A DNA stretch of 64,000 nucleotides from CAZSBB01 sp964605235 (GTDB lineage: Bacteria > Planctomycetota > Phycisphaerae > Phycisphaerales > Phycisphaeraceae). The stretch lies in assembly GCA_964605235.1 (NCBI GenBank), contig CAZSBB010000010.1, positions 62,001 to 126,000 on the forward strand. Reading direction: 5' to 3'. Below the pieces are notes generated by a model that was not told where the DNA came from, ran no database searches, and saw only the letters and a list, made by a program, of their open reading frames with translations. Below are positions 43,847 through 52,890 of this stretch, in pieces. Each line of letters opens with the position of its first letter. Position 1 is the stretch's first letter. The translations under genes and the position numbers were made by a program.

Positions 43847-45226
43847 TCACAGCCCCATGGCGGCGGCGGCCTGCTGCACCAGCGCCTGGGCGTCGGCTTC
43901 GGTGGGGGCTTCGGCGATCAGGCGGAGAATCGGCTCAGTGTTGCTCGGTCGCACATGCACCCAGCGGTCGGGCCAGTCCACGCGCACGCCGTCTTGCCGA
44001 TCCAGACGCTGCTGCTTGAACGCAGCGCTCAGCGCGGCATCGATCTTCCCCGCCATGCCCGGCTTGATGTCGACCTTCTGCTTGACGATGGCGTAAGCCG
44101 GTATCGCGCTGACGGCTTGCGACAGCGTTTGGCAGCGCACCGCCAGCATTTCCAGCAGCAGCGCCATGCCGATGAGGCTGTCGCGGACGTAGCTGGTGGG
44201 CGCCCAGATGACGCCGCCGTTGCCTTCGCCGCCCAGCAATGCGCCATGCTCCTGCATCAAAGCTGCCACGTTGGCTTCGCCGACTTTGCTGCGCAGCACC
44301 TGTCCGCCGTGGGCGGCGGCGATGTCGTCGATCATGCGGCTGGTGGAGAGGTTCGCCACCAGCGTGCGACAGGCGGGCGGGCGATGACTGAGCACATGCA
44401 GGGCCGCCAGCGCCAGCGTGTATTCCTCGCCGATGTATTGGCCGCGTTCATCCACCACCGCCAGCCGGTCGGCATCGGGGTCCTGGGCGAAACCGATGTC
44501 CGCGCCGTGTTCGCGCACCGCCTCCGCCAGCGCGGTGAGGTTTTCGCGCAGGGGTTCGGGCGTGTGCGGGAACTGGCCGGTCGGCTCCCCCCACAGGTGG
44601 ATCAGCTCCACGCCCAGCGCGTCGAGCAGAGCTTTGCCTTCCGGCCCGCCGGCGCCGTGGACGCTGTCGAGCACCACCTTGAGCTTGCGACGTTGGATGG
44701 CGGGCACGTCGACCTGATCCAGCGTCAGCCGCAGGTGCACGTCGAGTCCGGTGTCGTCCTGCTGGACCGGCGCCAGTGCGTCGACTTTCACCCAGGCTGA
44801 CTCGTCGGCGCGGAAGCGGTCAATGATCTGCTGCGCCTCGGCGGGGGGCGGCGCGACGCCGTCGTGGCGCAGCGTTTTGATGCCGTTCCAGATGATGGGG
44901 TTGTGACTGGCGGTGATGACCACACCGGCTTGCGCTTGCAGGTGGGTGGTCATGATGGCGGCGCCGGGGGTGGTGAGGATGCCCAGGCGGGTGACTTTGC
45001 AACCCACGCCCAGCAGGCCGGCGGTGACGGCAGCTTCGATCATGGCGCCCGAGGGTCGGCTGTCGCGGGCGACGGTGACATGCGGCACGCCGGCGGCATG
45101 CTGAGCGCGCAGCCAACCGCCGATCGCCGCGGCATAGCGGGTGGCGACCAGCGGCGTCAGGGAGCTGCCGATCAGGCCGCGGAGACCGCTGATACTCAGC
45201 ATCAAGGGTGCGTCAGGCGTGGTCAT
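43847..45226 (-). CDS. glmM: phosphoglucosamine mutase-type phosphohexomutase
   Basis: A 459-residue member of the alpha-D-phosphohexomutase family; probable interconversion of glucosamine-6-P and glucosamine-1-P for peptidoglycan and lipid precursors. Phosphoserine loop GVVITASHNPIIWNG, metal loop DIGFAQDPDADRLAVVD, sugar loop LLGGEGNGGVIW, phosphate-binding loop HVRPSNTEPILRLIAE. The GEGNGG and lack of other mutase marks favour GlmM/ManB-like over PGM, but the sugar specificity is uncertain. Its start overlaps the upstream membrane-protein gene by 14 bases, and truB follows by 16. Confidence 0.87.
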   Translation of the reverse strand: MTTPDAPLMLSISGLRGLIGSSLTPLVATRYAAAIGGWLRAQHAAGVPHVTVARDSRPSGAMIEAAVTAGLLGVGCKVTRLGILTTPGAAIMTTHLQAQAGVVITASHNPIIWNGIKTLRHDGVAPPPAEAQQIIDRFRADESAWVKVDALAPVQQDDTGLDVHLRLTLDQVDVPAIQRRKLKVVLDSVHGAGGPEGKALLDALGVELIHLWGEPTGQFPHTPEPLRENLTALAEAVREHGADIGFAQDPDADRLAVVDERGQYIGEEYTLALAALHVLSHRPPACRTLVANLSTSRMIDDIAAAHGGQVLRSKVGEANVAALMQEHGALLGGEGNGGVIWAPTSYVRDSLIGMALLLEMLAVRCQTLSQAVSAIPAYAIVKQKVDIKPGMAGKIDAALSAAFKQQRLDRQDGVRVDWPDRWVHVRPSNTEPILRLIAEAPTEADAQALVQQAAAAMGL

Positions 45227-45785
45227 GTGAAGGTCCTTCCGTGGAGGTGCGCCGCAGGGGCATCAAGCCTGCCGCCAGGGCGATCACCAGCGCCAGCCCC
45301 GCCAGCAGCAGCGATATGTCACGCAGCATCGTCGGCTGCGCCAGCAGCAGCGCCAACCACAACGCCGCCAGCGCCGCGCGCGCAGTCGCCAGCCCCGGGT
45401 GAGCGCCCAGGGCAAACTCGGCGGCCATCACCCCCAGCAGCGCGAGCATGAGGGCATGCAGCCGGTAACCGGCGCGGCGAGCATTGGTCAACTGCTGGTG
45501 CAACGACAGCCGCAACGGTTGCTGCTGTGCGTCGAACTCCTGCACTGCGACCGGCGTGGCTCCGGTGCTTTCCAGACTGGTGCGCAGATGCAGGGCGCCG
45601 GCTTCAAACTCGATGAGCGCCTGTTGCGCGGCGGCGCGGTCCGGGAACAGCCGGGCATATGTGTCGGGTTGAATGCGACCAAGCACCCAGGGCCCCAGCG
45701 CTACGCCCAGCAGGACGCCGCTGACCAGCACGATCAGGTTGCCGGCACTGCTGGTTTGCGCTGCTGGAGTTGCCGTTGCCGTCAT
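45213..45785 (-). CDS. small membrane protein of unknown function
   Basis: A 190-residue protein with about four hydrophobic segments. The first (LIVLVSGVLLGVALGPWVLG) is near the N-terminus, followed by a soluble stretch of about 80 residues with acidic and Gln-rich helices, then three hydrophobic segments separated by short loops (ALMLALLGVMAAEFAL, TMLRDISLLLAGLALVIAL). No domain recognised. Overlap with glmM suggests translational coupling. Confidence 0.6.
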   Translation of the reverse strand: MTATATPAAQTSSAGNLIVLVSGVLLGVALGPWVLGRIQPDTYARLFPDRAAAQQALIEFEAGALHLRTSLESTGATPVAVQEFDAQQQPLRLSLHQQLTNARRAGYRLHALMLALLGVMAAEFALGAHPGLATARAALAALWLALLLAQPTMLRDISLLLAGLALVIALAAGLMPLRRTSTEGPSHDHA

Positions 45786-45808
45786 GGCGCTGCCTCGTTG
45801 CGGGCAGT

Positions 45809-46720
45809 CTACACCGTCAGCCAGGCGCGGTACTCGTCCACCGCCGCCTTGACCCGCGCCTTGCTGGCGTCATCCAGTTGGGCGCCGTCCACCGTGACGG
45901 CGTGGTCCATCGCCCCCAGCAGATGCAGGGCGTACTTCTGCCCCAGCACATTCTGCAGCGGCGTGCTGAAGCGGTTGTAGATGCGGCCCAGACACAGGCT
46001 GTTGGCGCGGTCTTCCGCCAACGCCTGAGCGTATTTCCCCGTCGCGGCGAGTTCCCAGATTTGCCGCACATGCTTGCCGGTCAGCGCCCCGCCGCCGTGC
46101 AGCACGCCGTCGTAGCCGAGCATCTGCGACGGGGTCACCGCATACTCATTGCCGACCAGCAGCTTCATGTTTTTGGGACGGTAGGTGGTGCTGGTCAGCG
46201 CCTGCGCCAGCAGCGGATTGCCCGACGAATCCTTCATCGCCACGATGTTGGGATGGGTGAGGATTTCCAGCACCTGCTCGAGCACCAGCTTGACGCCGGT
46301 GTTCTCGGGGATGTCGTAGTAAGCCACGGGAATCGGCGCGGCGTCCGCCACCGCGCGCACATCGGCGATCGCCTGCTTGGCGGGCGCACCGGGGGGCACG
46401 CAGACCACGGCGATGGGCGCGCCCAGTTGAGCGCTGCGTTTGGCGCGTTCGATCATCCGCGCCCGGGACAGGTCCGCCACGGTGGCGAACACCGTGACCT
46501 GATCCCCGGCGTGCGCCAGGGACAGTTCGAGCATGGCGTCGCGGTCCACATCGCTCAGGAACCGGCCCTCGCCCATGGTGCCCAGCACCATCACGCCGTC
46601 GAGTCCCAGGCCGATCCAGCGCTGCGCCAGTTTCTTGACCGAAGCGCGGTCGAGCGTGCCGTCAGGCCCCAGCGGGGTGGGCGTGGCGGCATTGACCAGG
46701 CCGACGGTGGACTTGGACAT
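45809..46720 (-). CDS. dihydrodipicolinate synthase/N-acetylneuraminate lyase family aldolase
   Basis: A 303-residue class I (Schiff-base) aldolase. GTMGEGRFLS takes the place of the usual GTTGE pyruvate-carboxylate loop, Tyr134/135 in VAYYDIPEN matches the catalytic Tyr, and Lys163 in IVAMKDSSGN is the Schiff-base lysine. True DapA for lysine synthesis usually has a TTGE loop and a YNVP; here TMGE and YDIP point to a related pyruvate lyase with another aldehyde (sugar-acid type). No lysine-pathway genes adjoin. The ATG at 46720 is the only family-like start; farther upstream the frame is not credible. Confidence 0.83.
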   Translation of the reverse strand: MSKSTVGLVNAATPTPLGPDGTLDRASVKKLAQRWIGLGLDGVMVLGTMGEGRFLSDVDRDAMLELSLAHAGDQVTVFATVADLSRARMIERAKRSAQLGAPIAVVCVPPGAPAKQAIADVRAVADAAPIPVAYYDIPENTGVKLVLEQVLEILTHPNIVAMKDSSGNPLLAQALTSTTYRPKNMKLLVGNEYAVTPSQMLGYDGVLHGGGALTGKHVRQIWELAATGKYAQALAEDRANSLCLGRIYNRFSTPLQNVLGQKYALHLLGAMDHAVTVDGAQLDDASKARVKAAVDEYRAWLTV

Positions 46721-46838
46721 GGAATGGCTCCTGTTCCTGCAAAAAGTGGCGCTCGGGTTCGCGGGGTCGAAGAAAAGCATTATGCGCCGCGCGGCGCTGC
46801 AGGGCGAATCCGGTAAAGTTGTGGCGGCGCCCGGCGGC

Positions 46839-46951
46839 AACGAGCCGGTAGCGTCAGCGACGGAAAAGGCCGTGCTGACCGCAACGTCACGCGGTTGCAC
46901 CGACTGCGCGGCGTCCGGTGACGCTGCCCGTCGCTTACGCTTCCGGCTCGT
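46839..46951. repeat. AACGAGCCGG inverted-repeat element, copy A4
   Basis: Left arm AACGAGCCGGTAGCGTCAGC then GACGG; right arm CCCGTCGCTTACGCTTCCGG then CTCGT; 113 bp. It lies between the divergent aldolase and ABC-ATPase genes, so it sits in or near their promoters. Confidence 0.85.
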
Positions 46952-46981
46952 CAACGCCGGCGTCATCGTTGCGGGTTTCGC

Positions 46982-47791
46982 ATGACTGAGCATCAACCCA
47001 TCCTGCACGCCCAGCATGTGGCGTTCGCCTACCCCGGCCGGCCGGCGGTGCTGGAGGATGTCGAGGCCGCGCTGCTGCCGGGCAAACTCACCGCGCTGAT
47101 CGGGCCCAACGCGGCAGGCAAGACCACCTTGCTGCGTGTGCTGTTGGGTCAGCTTGCTCCCACGCGGGGACAGGTGCAGCTCTGCGGCCAGCCGGTGCAT
47201 CGGCTGTCGCCCCTTCGCCGCGCCGGTTGGCTCAGCTATGTGCCGCAGCACGCCAGCGCGAATTTCGCGTTCACCGTGCAGGAAGTGGTGGCGATGGGTC
47301 GGCATGCCCTGACGCGCGATGATGCCGCGGTGGCGCAGGCGATTGTCGACACGGATCTGGCTGCGCTGGCGGGACGCATCTTTCTGGAGCTGAGCGCCGG
47401 GCAGCAGCAGCGTGTGTTGCTGGCGCGGGCGCTGGCGCAGGCGGCCGGGAGCGGGCGGGCGATGCTGCTCGATGAGCCGACCAGCGCGCTGGACCTGTGG
47501 CATGTGCATCAGACGATGCGGCTGCTGCGGGCGCGGGCGCGCGCGGGGCTGGCGGTGCTGGCGATCGTGCATGACCTGAATCTCGCCGCCGCGTACGCCG
47601 ATGAGGTTTGGCTGCTGCACGAACGGAGCATCCTGGCGCGAGGTTCGTGGGAGCAGGTGCTCACCCCGGCGGTGCTGGAGCCGGTGTACCGGGTGCGGCT
47701 GCGGGCGTTGGCGCAGGAAGAAGCGTGCCGGCCGCTGTTCCAGGTGGTGGGGGCGGATACAATCGGTGTGGAATCCGCCGGCGGCGACTAA
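46982..47791 (+). CDS. ABC transporter ATP-binding protein (iron/cobalamin-type)
   Basis: A 269-residue ATPase subunit. Walker A GPNAAGKTTLL, Q loop SYVPQHASANFAF, signature LSAGQQQRVLLARAL, Walker B MLLDEPTSALD, switch IVHDLN. The VPQ and the HDLNLAAAYADEV pattern is that of FecE/BtuD/HmuV-type importers for iron chelates, heme or cobalamin. No permease or binding protein is near, so it may be an orphan or serve a distant partner. The gene start lies 30 bases after a family A repeat. Followed after 16 bases by a charged membrane protein. Confidence 0.85.
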   Translation: MTEHQPILHAQHVAFAYPGRPAVLEDVEAALLPGKLTALIGPNAAGKTTLLRVLLGQLAPTRGQVQLCGQPVHRLSPLRRAGWLSYVPQHASANFAFTVQEVVAMGRHALTRDDAAVAQAIVDTDLAALAGRIFLELSAGQQQRVLLARALAQAAGSGRAMLLDEPTSALDLWHVHQTMRLLRARARAGLAVLAIVHDLNLAAAYADEVWLLHERSILARGSWEQVLTPAVLEPVYRVRLRALAQEEACRPLFQVVGADTIGVESAGGD

Positions 47792-47806
47792 GCGAAAGGA
47801 TCGACC

Positions 47807-48628
47807 ATGAGCAAATTCCACCTGCTGCCCCTGCTGGGAAACAGCTGGGAAGAAATTGTCACGGTGGCGATCGGTCTGGTGATTGTGGTCGGCAGCGCGG
47901 TCGCCAATGCTTTGAAACAGCAGCGTGAAAAGCGCGCCCGGCTGGATCAGGAACTCAGCTCGCGCGGCGGGGGCGGCGATCAGCCCATTGAACTGAAAGA
48001 TGAGGACCTGGCGGGCTCCGGCGCCAGCCGTGCGGAAATGCTGGCGCAGCGGCGGCGCGCCCAGCTGCAGGAGTTGGCGCGACAGCGTGCCGGCCAGTCC
48101 GGGGGAGCGCCAGCGGGCGGCGCCGCGGCGGGCAGCAGTGGGCGCACGTTGTACGAACGCCGCGCGGAGGCCTTGCGCCGCGCTCAGCAGCAGACGCCCG
48201 CGCGCAGCGACGCGGGTGAACTGGAACGACAGCGCGAAGCGGCGTACCAGCGCGCCAAGGCGGAAGCCCAGCGGCGCGCCCGGCTGGAGCAGGCGCGGCA
48301 GCAGGCCCAGGCTCGTGCCGCCCAGGAAGCGCGGCAGGCGGAGTTGTCGCGCGTGCGTCAAGCCGAGTTGGCGGCCGAGCGTGCCCGGGTCGAACGCGAA
48401 GCGTTGCGTCAGCGCCAGCTCAGTGATCGTGAAGCCCATCTGAGTCATGTTGCCGACGAGCATCAGCCCGGCGCCGTGACCCGCGCGGCGGCGGATAGTC
48501 AGCCGGGTCAGCCGGGGTCGTTGGCGGCCGCGCTGCGGGGCGGTTCGTTGCGGCGTGCCATCGTGCTCAAGGAATTGCTGGACCCGCCGGTGGGCATGCG
48601 CAAGCCTGACCAGCCGCAGTGGGAATAA
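47807..48628 (+). CDS. hypothetical membrane-anchored charged coiled-coil protein
   Basis: A 273-residue protein of no known family. A single membrane helix near residues 15-32 (EEIVTVAIGLVIVVGSAVANA) is followed by a long Arg/Gln/Glu/Ala-rich segment with heptad character (about residues 75-215). The tail is more structured, ending PPVGMRKPDQPQ. The low-complexity, repeat-like composition resembles planctomycete secretion- or envelope-linked accessory proteins, but function cannot be read. It follows the ABC ATPase closely. Confidence 0.55.
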   Translation: MSKFHLLPLLGNSWEEIVTVAIGLVIVVGSAVANALKQQREKRARLDQELSSRGGGGDQPIELKDEDLAGSGASRAEMLAQRRRAQLQELARQRAGQSGGAPAGGAAAGSSGRTLYERRAEALRRAQQQTPARSDAGELERQREAAYQRAKAEAQRRARLEQARQQAQARAAQEARQAELSRVRQAELAAERARVEREALRQRQLSDREAHLSHVADEHQPGAVTRAAADSQPGQPGSLAAALRGGSLRRAIVLKELLDPPVGMRKPDQPQWE

Positions 48629-48675
48629 CCCCGGCGAAGGCCAGAGACATCCGGTGAGATTGCGGAGTTCCGCCG

Positions 48676-49497
48676 CTAGGCCGCCAGCGCGTCGTGCTGG
48701 CGTTTGCCGCCGATGAGCACGACGGTGCCGCCGAGTTTCGCCAGCGGGGGGCACACGTTCATCAACTGATGGTCGAGTTGCTGCAATCGGCGACGGAGTG
48801 TCTGGCCGCCGCCCAGTCGATCCAGGCGCGCCAGCAGGGTGAACCGGCGGGCTTCGAGATGATCGAACTGCAGCCCGATAATCCGTAAATCGTCCTCATT
48901 CAGTTTGCGTTCGTCTTCAGTGATGTGATGGTCGAGGCTGACGTCGCGCGGGGCGATGGCGCTCAGGGGCCACGCCTTGCGGACGCCATCGAGGAGGGGG
49001 GCTTCGACATGCTCTTTGAAGATGGCGATCCCGCCGGGCTTGAGCACGCGGTACGCCTGGCAGACCGCGCGGGGGATGTCGATGTGGTGCAGGATGTCGA
49101 TGCCGACCACCACGTCGAACGTATTGTCCGGGTAAGTCAGTTCCTCGGCGGGCATGGTCTGAAAGCGGCAGCGCTCGGCGAGTTCGTGCTTGTGCGCCAA
49201 CTCGTCGGCAATGGCGAGGTTGTCGGCGCTCAGGTCGAAGCCATCGACCTGATAACCCAGATGGGCGAAGCGCAGCGCGGCGATGCCGATGCCGCAGCCG
49301 AAGTCCAATAACCGCTGTTCGCCACTGACAAATCGCTGCCGCACCAGTTCATGCACATACCAATATGGATTCCACGGCCGGGATTCACGGCCCTCGACGG
49401 GGGCGAAATCCACCGCCTCGACGCGCTGGCGCGGCGCATACTGCTGATAGAAGGCGATCTCGCGCTGTTGACGGTCGCTCAAAGAGGCTGGATTCAT
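48676..49497 (-). CDS. class I SAM-dependent methyltransferase
   Basis: A 273-residue methyltransferase. SAM site RLLDFGCGIGIAALRFA, acidic strand VDGFDLSADNLAIA, DNTFDVVVGIDILHHID and YRVLKPGGIAIFKEH. The LHHIDIPRAV segment is of the ubiquinone/menaquinone-biosynthesis and polyketide-like type, but small-molecule, sugar or lipid substrates are equally possible. It is divergent from the exopolysaccharide operon, so it may decorate the polymer or be unrelated. Confidence 0.85.
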   Translation of the reverse strand: MNPASLSDRQQREIAFYQQYAPRQRVEAVDFAPVEGRESRPWNPYWYVHELVRQRFVSGEQRLLDFGCGIGIAALRFAHLGYQVDGFDLSADNLAIADELAHKHELAERCRFQTMPAEELTYPDNTFDVVVGIDILHHIDIPRAVCQAYRVLKPGGIAIFKEHVEAPLLDGVRKAWPLSAIAPRDVSLDHHITEDERKLNEDDLRIIGLQFDHLEARRFTLLARLDRLGGGQTLRRRLQQLDHQLMNVCPPLAKLGGTVVLIGGKRQHDALAA

Positions 49498-49770
49498 CGG
49501 GGTTTTTCCCTGTTATTTCGCAGCGCGGCAGCGCGGCGACCGAAGCAGTATCGGTTCAGGTGAACCCCGGCGCGCAGTTATTGCGCGCTTGGCGCTATGC
49601 GGACGTGCCGCCTGCTGAACGCCGAAGGCGGTTATCGGGCCAGCCCACAAAAACCAACTCTTCGGCATATTCGTCACAGATGACTTAAGTGGGAACTTCG
49701 ATGCGACGATACCAGTTTCGTCGTCGTGCCGTTGTAACCGGCACAGGCGCCATGGAAGGACGCCGTCGAG
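49498..49770 (+). promoter_or_regulatory. upstream region of exopolysaccharide operon
   Basis: A 273-base divergent spacer. A hairpin GCGCGCA-gttat-TGCGCGC lies at 49570-49588, and an A/T-richer stretch follows near 49650-49695. GGAAGG lies 11 bases before the sugar-transferase ATG. No sigma-54 or other named promoter could be confirmed. An in-frame ATG of another frame at 49752 is not a gene. Confidence 0.3.
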
Positions 49771-50397
49771 ATGCACAACCACCGGGACATCCTGAACCCG
49801 CCACCGCCCAGCTCGGCGTACCGCATCACCAAGCGGCTGCTGGACTTGTGCGGCGCGCTGGTGATGTTGCTCCTGACCAGCCCGCTGCTGTTGTGGTGTG
49901 CGGTGTGGATCCGCCTGGTCGACGGAGGCCCGGTGCTCTACACGCAATGGCGGGTGGGCGCCGACGGCTGGCTGTTCCGAATTTACAAGTTGCGCACCAT
50001 GCGACAGGACGCCGAGCAATTCGGCGCGGTGTGGGCCGCCAACGGCGATCCGCGAATCCTACAGGGTTGTCGCTGGATGCGCCGATCTCACGTCGACGAG
50101 CTGCCACAGTTGTGGAACATCCTGATTGGGCAAATGAGCCTGGTCGGACCGCGCCCGGAGCGTCCGGAAATGACCACCCAGCTGACCCGCCGCATGCCGC
50201 GCTTCGTTCAACGCCTCGCCGGCGTTCCGGGGCTGACCGGGCTGGCGCAGGTCCGCCATGGTTACACCAACGACGTGCGCGGCGCCCGGCGCAAGCTGGC
50301 GTACGACCTGGTCTATCTGCGGCGGCGCAGTCTGTGGGAAGACCTGCGCCTGTTGCTGCTGACGGGACCGAAACTCTGGGACCAGGCGGCTCTGTGA
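49771..50397 (+). CDS. exopolysaccharide priming sugar transferase
   Basis: A 208-residue bacterial sugar transferase (PF02397-type), the initiating phosphoglycosyltransferase that puts a sugar-1-phosphate on undecaprenyl phosphate. One membrane helix near residues 24-50 and then the catalytic domain: FRIYKLRTM, RRSHVDELPQLWNILIGQMSLVGPRPE split by the conserved sequence, PGLTGLAQV. This is the short form without the N-terminal membrane domain of WbaP. First gene of the export operon. Confidence 0.9.
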   Translation: MHNHRDILNPPPPSSAYRITKRLLDLCGALVMLLLTSPLLLWCAVWIRLVDGGPVLYTQWRVGADGWLFRIYKLRTMRQDAEQFGAVWAANGDPRILQGCRWMRRSHVDELPQLWNILIGQMSLVGPRPERPEMTTQLTRRMPRFVQRLAGVPGLTGLAQVRHGYTNDVRGARRKLAYDLVYLRRRSLWEDLRLLLLTGPKLWDQAAL

Positions 50398-50417
50398 GGG
50401 AAGCGGAGGCAATCAAT

Positions 50418-51200
50418 ATGAACCTGAATCAACTCCATCACGATCACGTTTCCCCCCGCCTGCTGACGGCGGCGCTGGCGCTGCTGACGCTGCTGAGCCT
50501 GGGCGGCTGCGGCCAGCGTTACACCGACTTCAACTCGTTCATGGTGACGCCGCGCCCACTGGTGACCACTGACCGCTACGTGGTCGCCCCGCCGGACGTG
50601 ATCGCCATCACTTCCCGGCGCGTGCGGGAGATCGATGGCCACCGCGAGCAGATTCGCCCCGACGGCTACATCACCCTGCCGCTGCTCGGTTCGGTGTTCG
50701 TCGCCGGCAAGACCTGCGAGCAGGTCAGCGCGGAAGTGGCGCGGATGGCGAGCCAGTACTACGAGGACGCCGACGTAAGCATGCGGGTGCTGGAGTTCCG
50801 CAGCAAGAAGGTGTTCGTGTTCGGCGAAGTGGCGCGGCCGGGCGCTTATCCCTACACCGGCGCCAACACCGTGCTGGAAACGCTCGCCGCCGCGTATCCG
50901 AGCCGGCTGAGCGATCCGGACCGCATTCATGTGCTGCGTCCCACGCCCGACGGCAAGGTGACCAAGCGCATGACCATCAGTCTCGACGACATGATCAAAC
51001 AGGGCGACACGTCGCTCAACGCGGTGCTCAGCGAAGGCGACATCCTGTACGTGCCGGCCAATGGTTTTGCCGCCACCGGCCTGGCGATTCAACAGCTCCT
51101 GTTGCCGCTGCAGCCGGCGGCCGCACTGGTGCAGAACCCGGTGGACATTCACGAATCATCGCGCAGCGAGCCGTACGGCGGCGGCGACAGCAACAAGTGA
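50418..51200 (+). CDS. polysaccharide export lipoprotein (Wza/EpsL-like)
   Basis: A 260-residue outer-membrane polysaccharide export protein. Lipobox LLSLGGC after a 30-residue signal; then a poly-export domain (DVIAITSRRVREIDGHREQ, DGYITLPLLGSVFVAGKT) and a SLBB-like repeat (KKVFVFGEVARPGAYPYTG). CGGAGG lies eight bases upstream of the ATG. It is smaller than enteric Wza, as usual in PEP-CTERM-associated loci. Confidence 0.87.
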   Translation: MNLNQLHHDHVSPRLLTAALALLTLLSLGGCGQRYTDFNSFMVTPRPLVTTDRYVVAPPDVIAITSRRVREIDGHREQIRPDGYITLPLLGSVFVAGKTCEQVSAEVARMASQYYEDADVSMRVLEFRSKKVFVFGEVARPGAYPYTGANTVLETLAAAYPSRLSDPDRIHVLRPTPDGKVTKRMTISLDDMIKQGDTSLNAVLSEGDILYVPANGFAATGLAIQQLLLPLQPAAALVQNPVDIHESSRSEPYGGGDSNK

Positions 51201-51221
51201 TCGCACGAGGAGAGTAATGCC

Positions 51222-52865
51222 ATGAGCCGCAACCAAAATCAAGCCAAAGCGCTAATTGATGCCTGGTTCATCCTGCTGCGCTACCGCTGGCGCTTCCTGG
51301 TGCCGACCTTCGTGGTCACCAGCCTGGTGCTGCTGGGCAGCCTGATGCTGCCGCGCAAGTACCGGGGCGAAGCGATCTTTGATCGCCGCACCGATGTGGT
51401 GCTCACCGAAATCATGGCGGCGACCCAGCTCAAGGCGTACGACGACCCGCGCGCCAGCATGAGCCAGCAGATCGCCGGCGGCCCCGCCATCGACGCGGTG
51501 ATCAACGAGATCAAGCCCTACATCGAAAGCCGGCGCCGCACCGGCGGCCCGTACCCGGACCTGGAAACCCTGCGCACCGACCTGAACCGCAAGGTCATCG
51601 TCCGCTTCGACATCGCCACCAAAGACCATGAACGCATCCGCGTCAGCTACACCGGCGAGGATCCCGTCTTCGCCCGGCTGGCGGTCAACCTGATGGTGCA
51701 TAACTACATCGAATCGGCGCGGGCGCAGATCGACCGCACCCTCAGCGACGCCGGCACGTTCTTCAGGCATGAGGTCGAGCAGAATCTGGCGCAGATCGAG
51801 AAGCTCGAGAACGAGAAGCTCGAGTACGAAATCCGCCACGCCGACCTGCTGCCGAGCAATCGTTTCGACCTGTACGACGTGCAGACCGAAGTGGAAGACC
51901 ACGTCGCCCAGCTCGCGCAGATGCGCGAAGCGGCGGAGCTGCGGATCAAGGGTTTGGAGGAAAGCCTGCAGCAAACGCCCGAAACCGTGCAATCCTTCGT
52001 TAAGGAACGCAACCCGGAACTGGACCGCCTGCACAGCAAACTGGCGGATATGGAACGGCAGTATCGGCAACTGGTCAACGTGCAGAAAATGACTGACCGG
52101 CATCCGGACCTGCTGGACCTGCGGCAGCAGATCGTCACCGCCCAGCAGCAGATCGCCGCCCTGGAGCCGGAGATTGTCACCCAGAAACGCTTTGAGAAGA
52201 ATCCCCAGCGCGCTGAGCTGGAGCTGCTGTTGACCAAAGCCGTGGGCGAGCGGGAAAGCATCCGCCAGCAGTACGACCTGGCGGTGCGCAAGCTCAACAA
52301 CGTCAACGCCAAGAGCGCCGATGTGTTCGCCGTCCGCTCCGGCTACCGCAAGATCACCCGGCAGATCGAGCAGATGCAGCGCGAAGTGTCCTTCTGGGAA
52401 GAGAAGCTCCGCCGCGTGCAGATGGCGCTGACCGCCGAGACGGGCAACCGCGGCATGCAGTTGGAATTCGTCCGGCCGTGCCCCAAGCTGGCGATGCCGG
52501 TGTCCCCGGACCTGGTGCAGATTCTGATCACCGCGATCGGTCTGGGCCTGATGGCGGGCGCCGTGAGCCTGCTGTTCGCCCATCGCATGGATGAAACCGC
52601 CCACGACGGCGAAGCCCTGGCCAAGAGCCTGGACCTGCGCCTGCTGGGCACCGTCAGCGAGATCATCGGCGCCCAGCAGCGCCGGGTCCGCTGGATCAAA
52701 CAGGTGGTCATCTATCCGCTCAACACCGCCGCCATGGCGCTGGCGCTGGTCGTGCTGGTGGGCGTGCTCTACATGAGCCTCAAACGCCCCACCCTGGCGG
52801 ATGAATTGATTCAGAGCCCCACGCAGTTCATGCAGAAATCTCTCGCCGAGCAACCCAGTCGCTGA
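51222..52865 (+). CDS. polysaccharide chain-length determinant (Wzz-like)
   Basis: A 547-residue inner-membrane protein. Wzz domain with a membrane segment near residues 27-47 (FLVPTFVVTSLVLLGSLML), a long periplasmic coiled-coil section (residues about 160-400) and a membrane segment near 425-445, then another at the C-terminus (about 500-520). No kinase domain is fused; the autokinase is separate (two genes downstream). It resembles the PEP-CTERM-locus chain-length family, which is longer than enterobacterial Wzz. Confidence 0.85.
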   Translation: MSRNQNQAKALIDAWFILLRYRWRFLVPTFVVTSLVLLGSLMLPRKYRGEAIFDRRTDVVLTEIMAATQLKAYDDPRASMSQQIAGGPAIDAVINEIKPYIESRRRTGGPYPDLETLRTDLNRKVIVRFDIATKDHERIRVSYTGEDPVFARLAVNLMVHNYIESARAQIDRTLSDAGTFFRHEVEQNLAQIEKLENEKLEYEIRHADLLPSNRFDLYDVQTEVEDHVAQLAQMREAAELRIKGLEESLQQTPETVQSFVKERNPELDRLHSKLADMERQYRQLVNVQKMTDRHPDLLDLRQQIVTAQQQIAALEPEIVTQKRFEKNPQRAELELLLTKAVGERESIRQQYDLAVRKLNNVNAKSADVFAVRSGYRKITRQIEQMQREVSFWEEKLRRVQMALTAETGNRGMQLEFVRPCPKLAMPVSPDLVQILITAIGLGLMAGAVSLLFAHRMDETAHDGEALAKSLDLRLLGTVSEIIGAQQRRVRWIKQVVIYPLNTAAMALALVVLVGVLYMSLKRPTLADELIQSPTQFMQKSLAEQPSR

Positions 52866-52890
52866 CCGGGCGACTCGAAAGGATTCCGTC

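Noticed and set aside
35321..46951. CRISPR array from the repeated AACGAGCCGG arms
   Set aside because: Copies are dispersed over 24 kb, each is an inverted pair, and there are no regular spacers or cas genes.
45809..48754. A 981-codon minus-strand frame that includes the DapA-type aldolase
   Set aside because: Only the last 303 codons look like protein; the rest crosses a repeat and lies opposite the ABC ATPase gene, so the aldolase start is at 46720.
49570..49588. A sigma-54 promoter controlling the exopolysaccharide operon
   Set aside because: No GG-N10-GC pair with flanking consensus could be found in the 273-base spacer.
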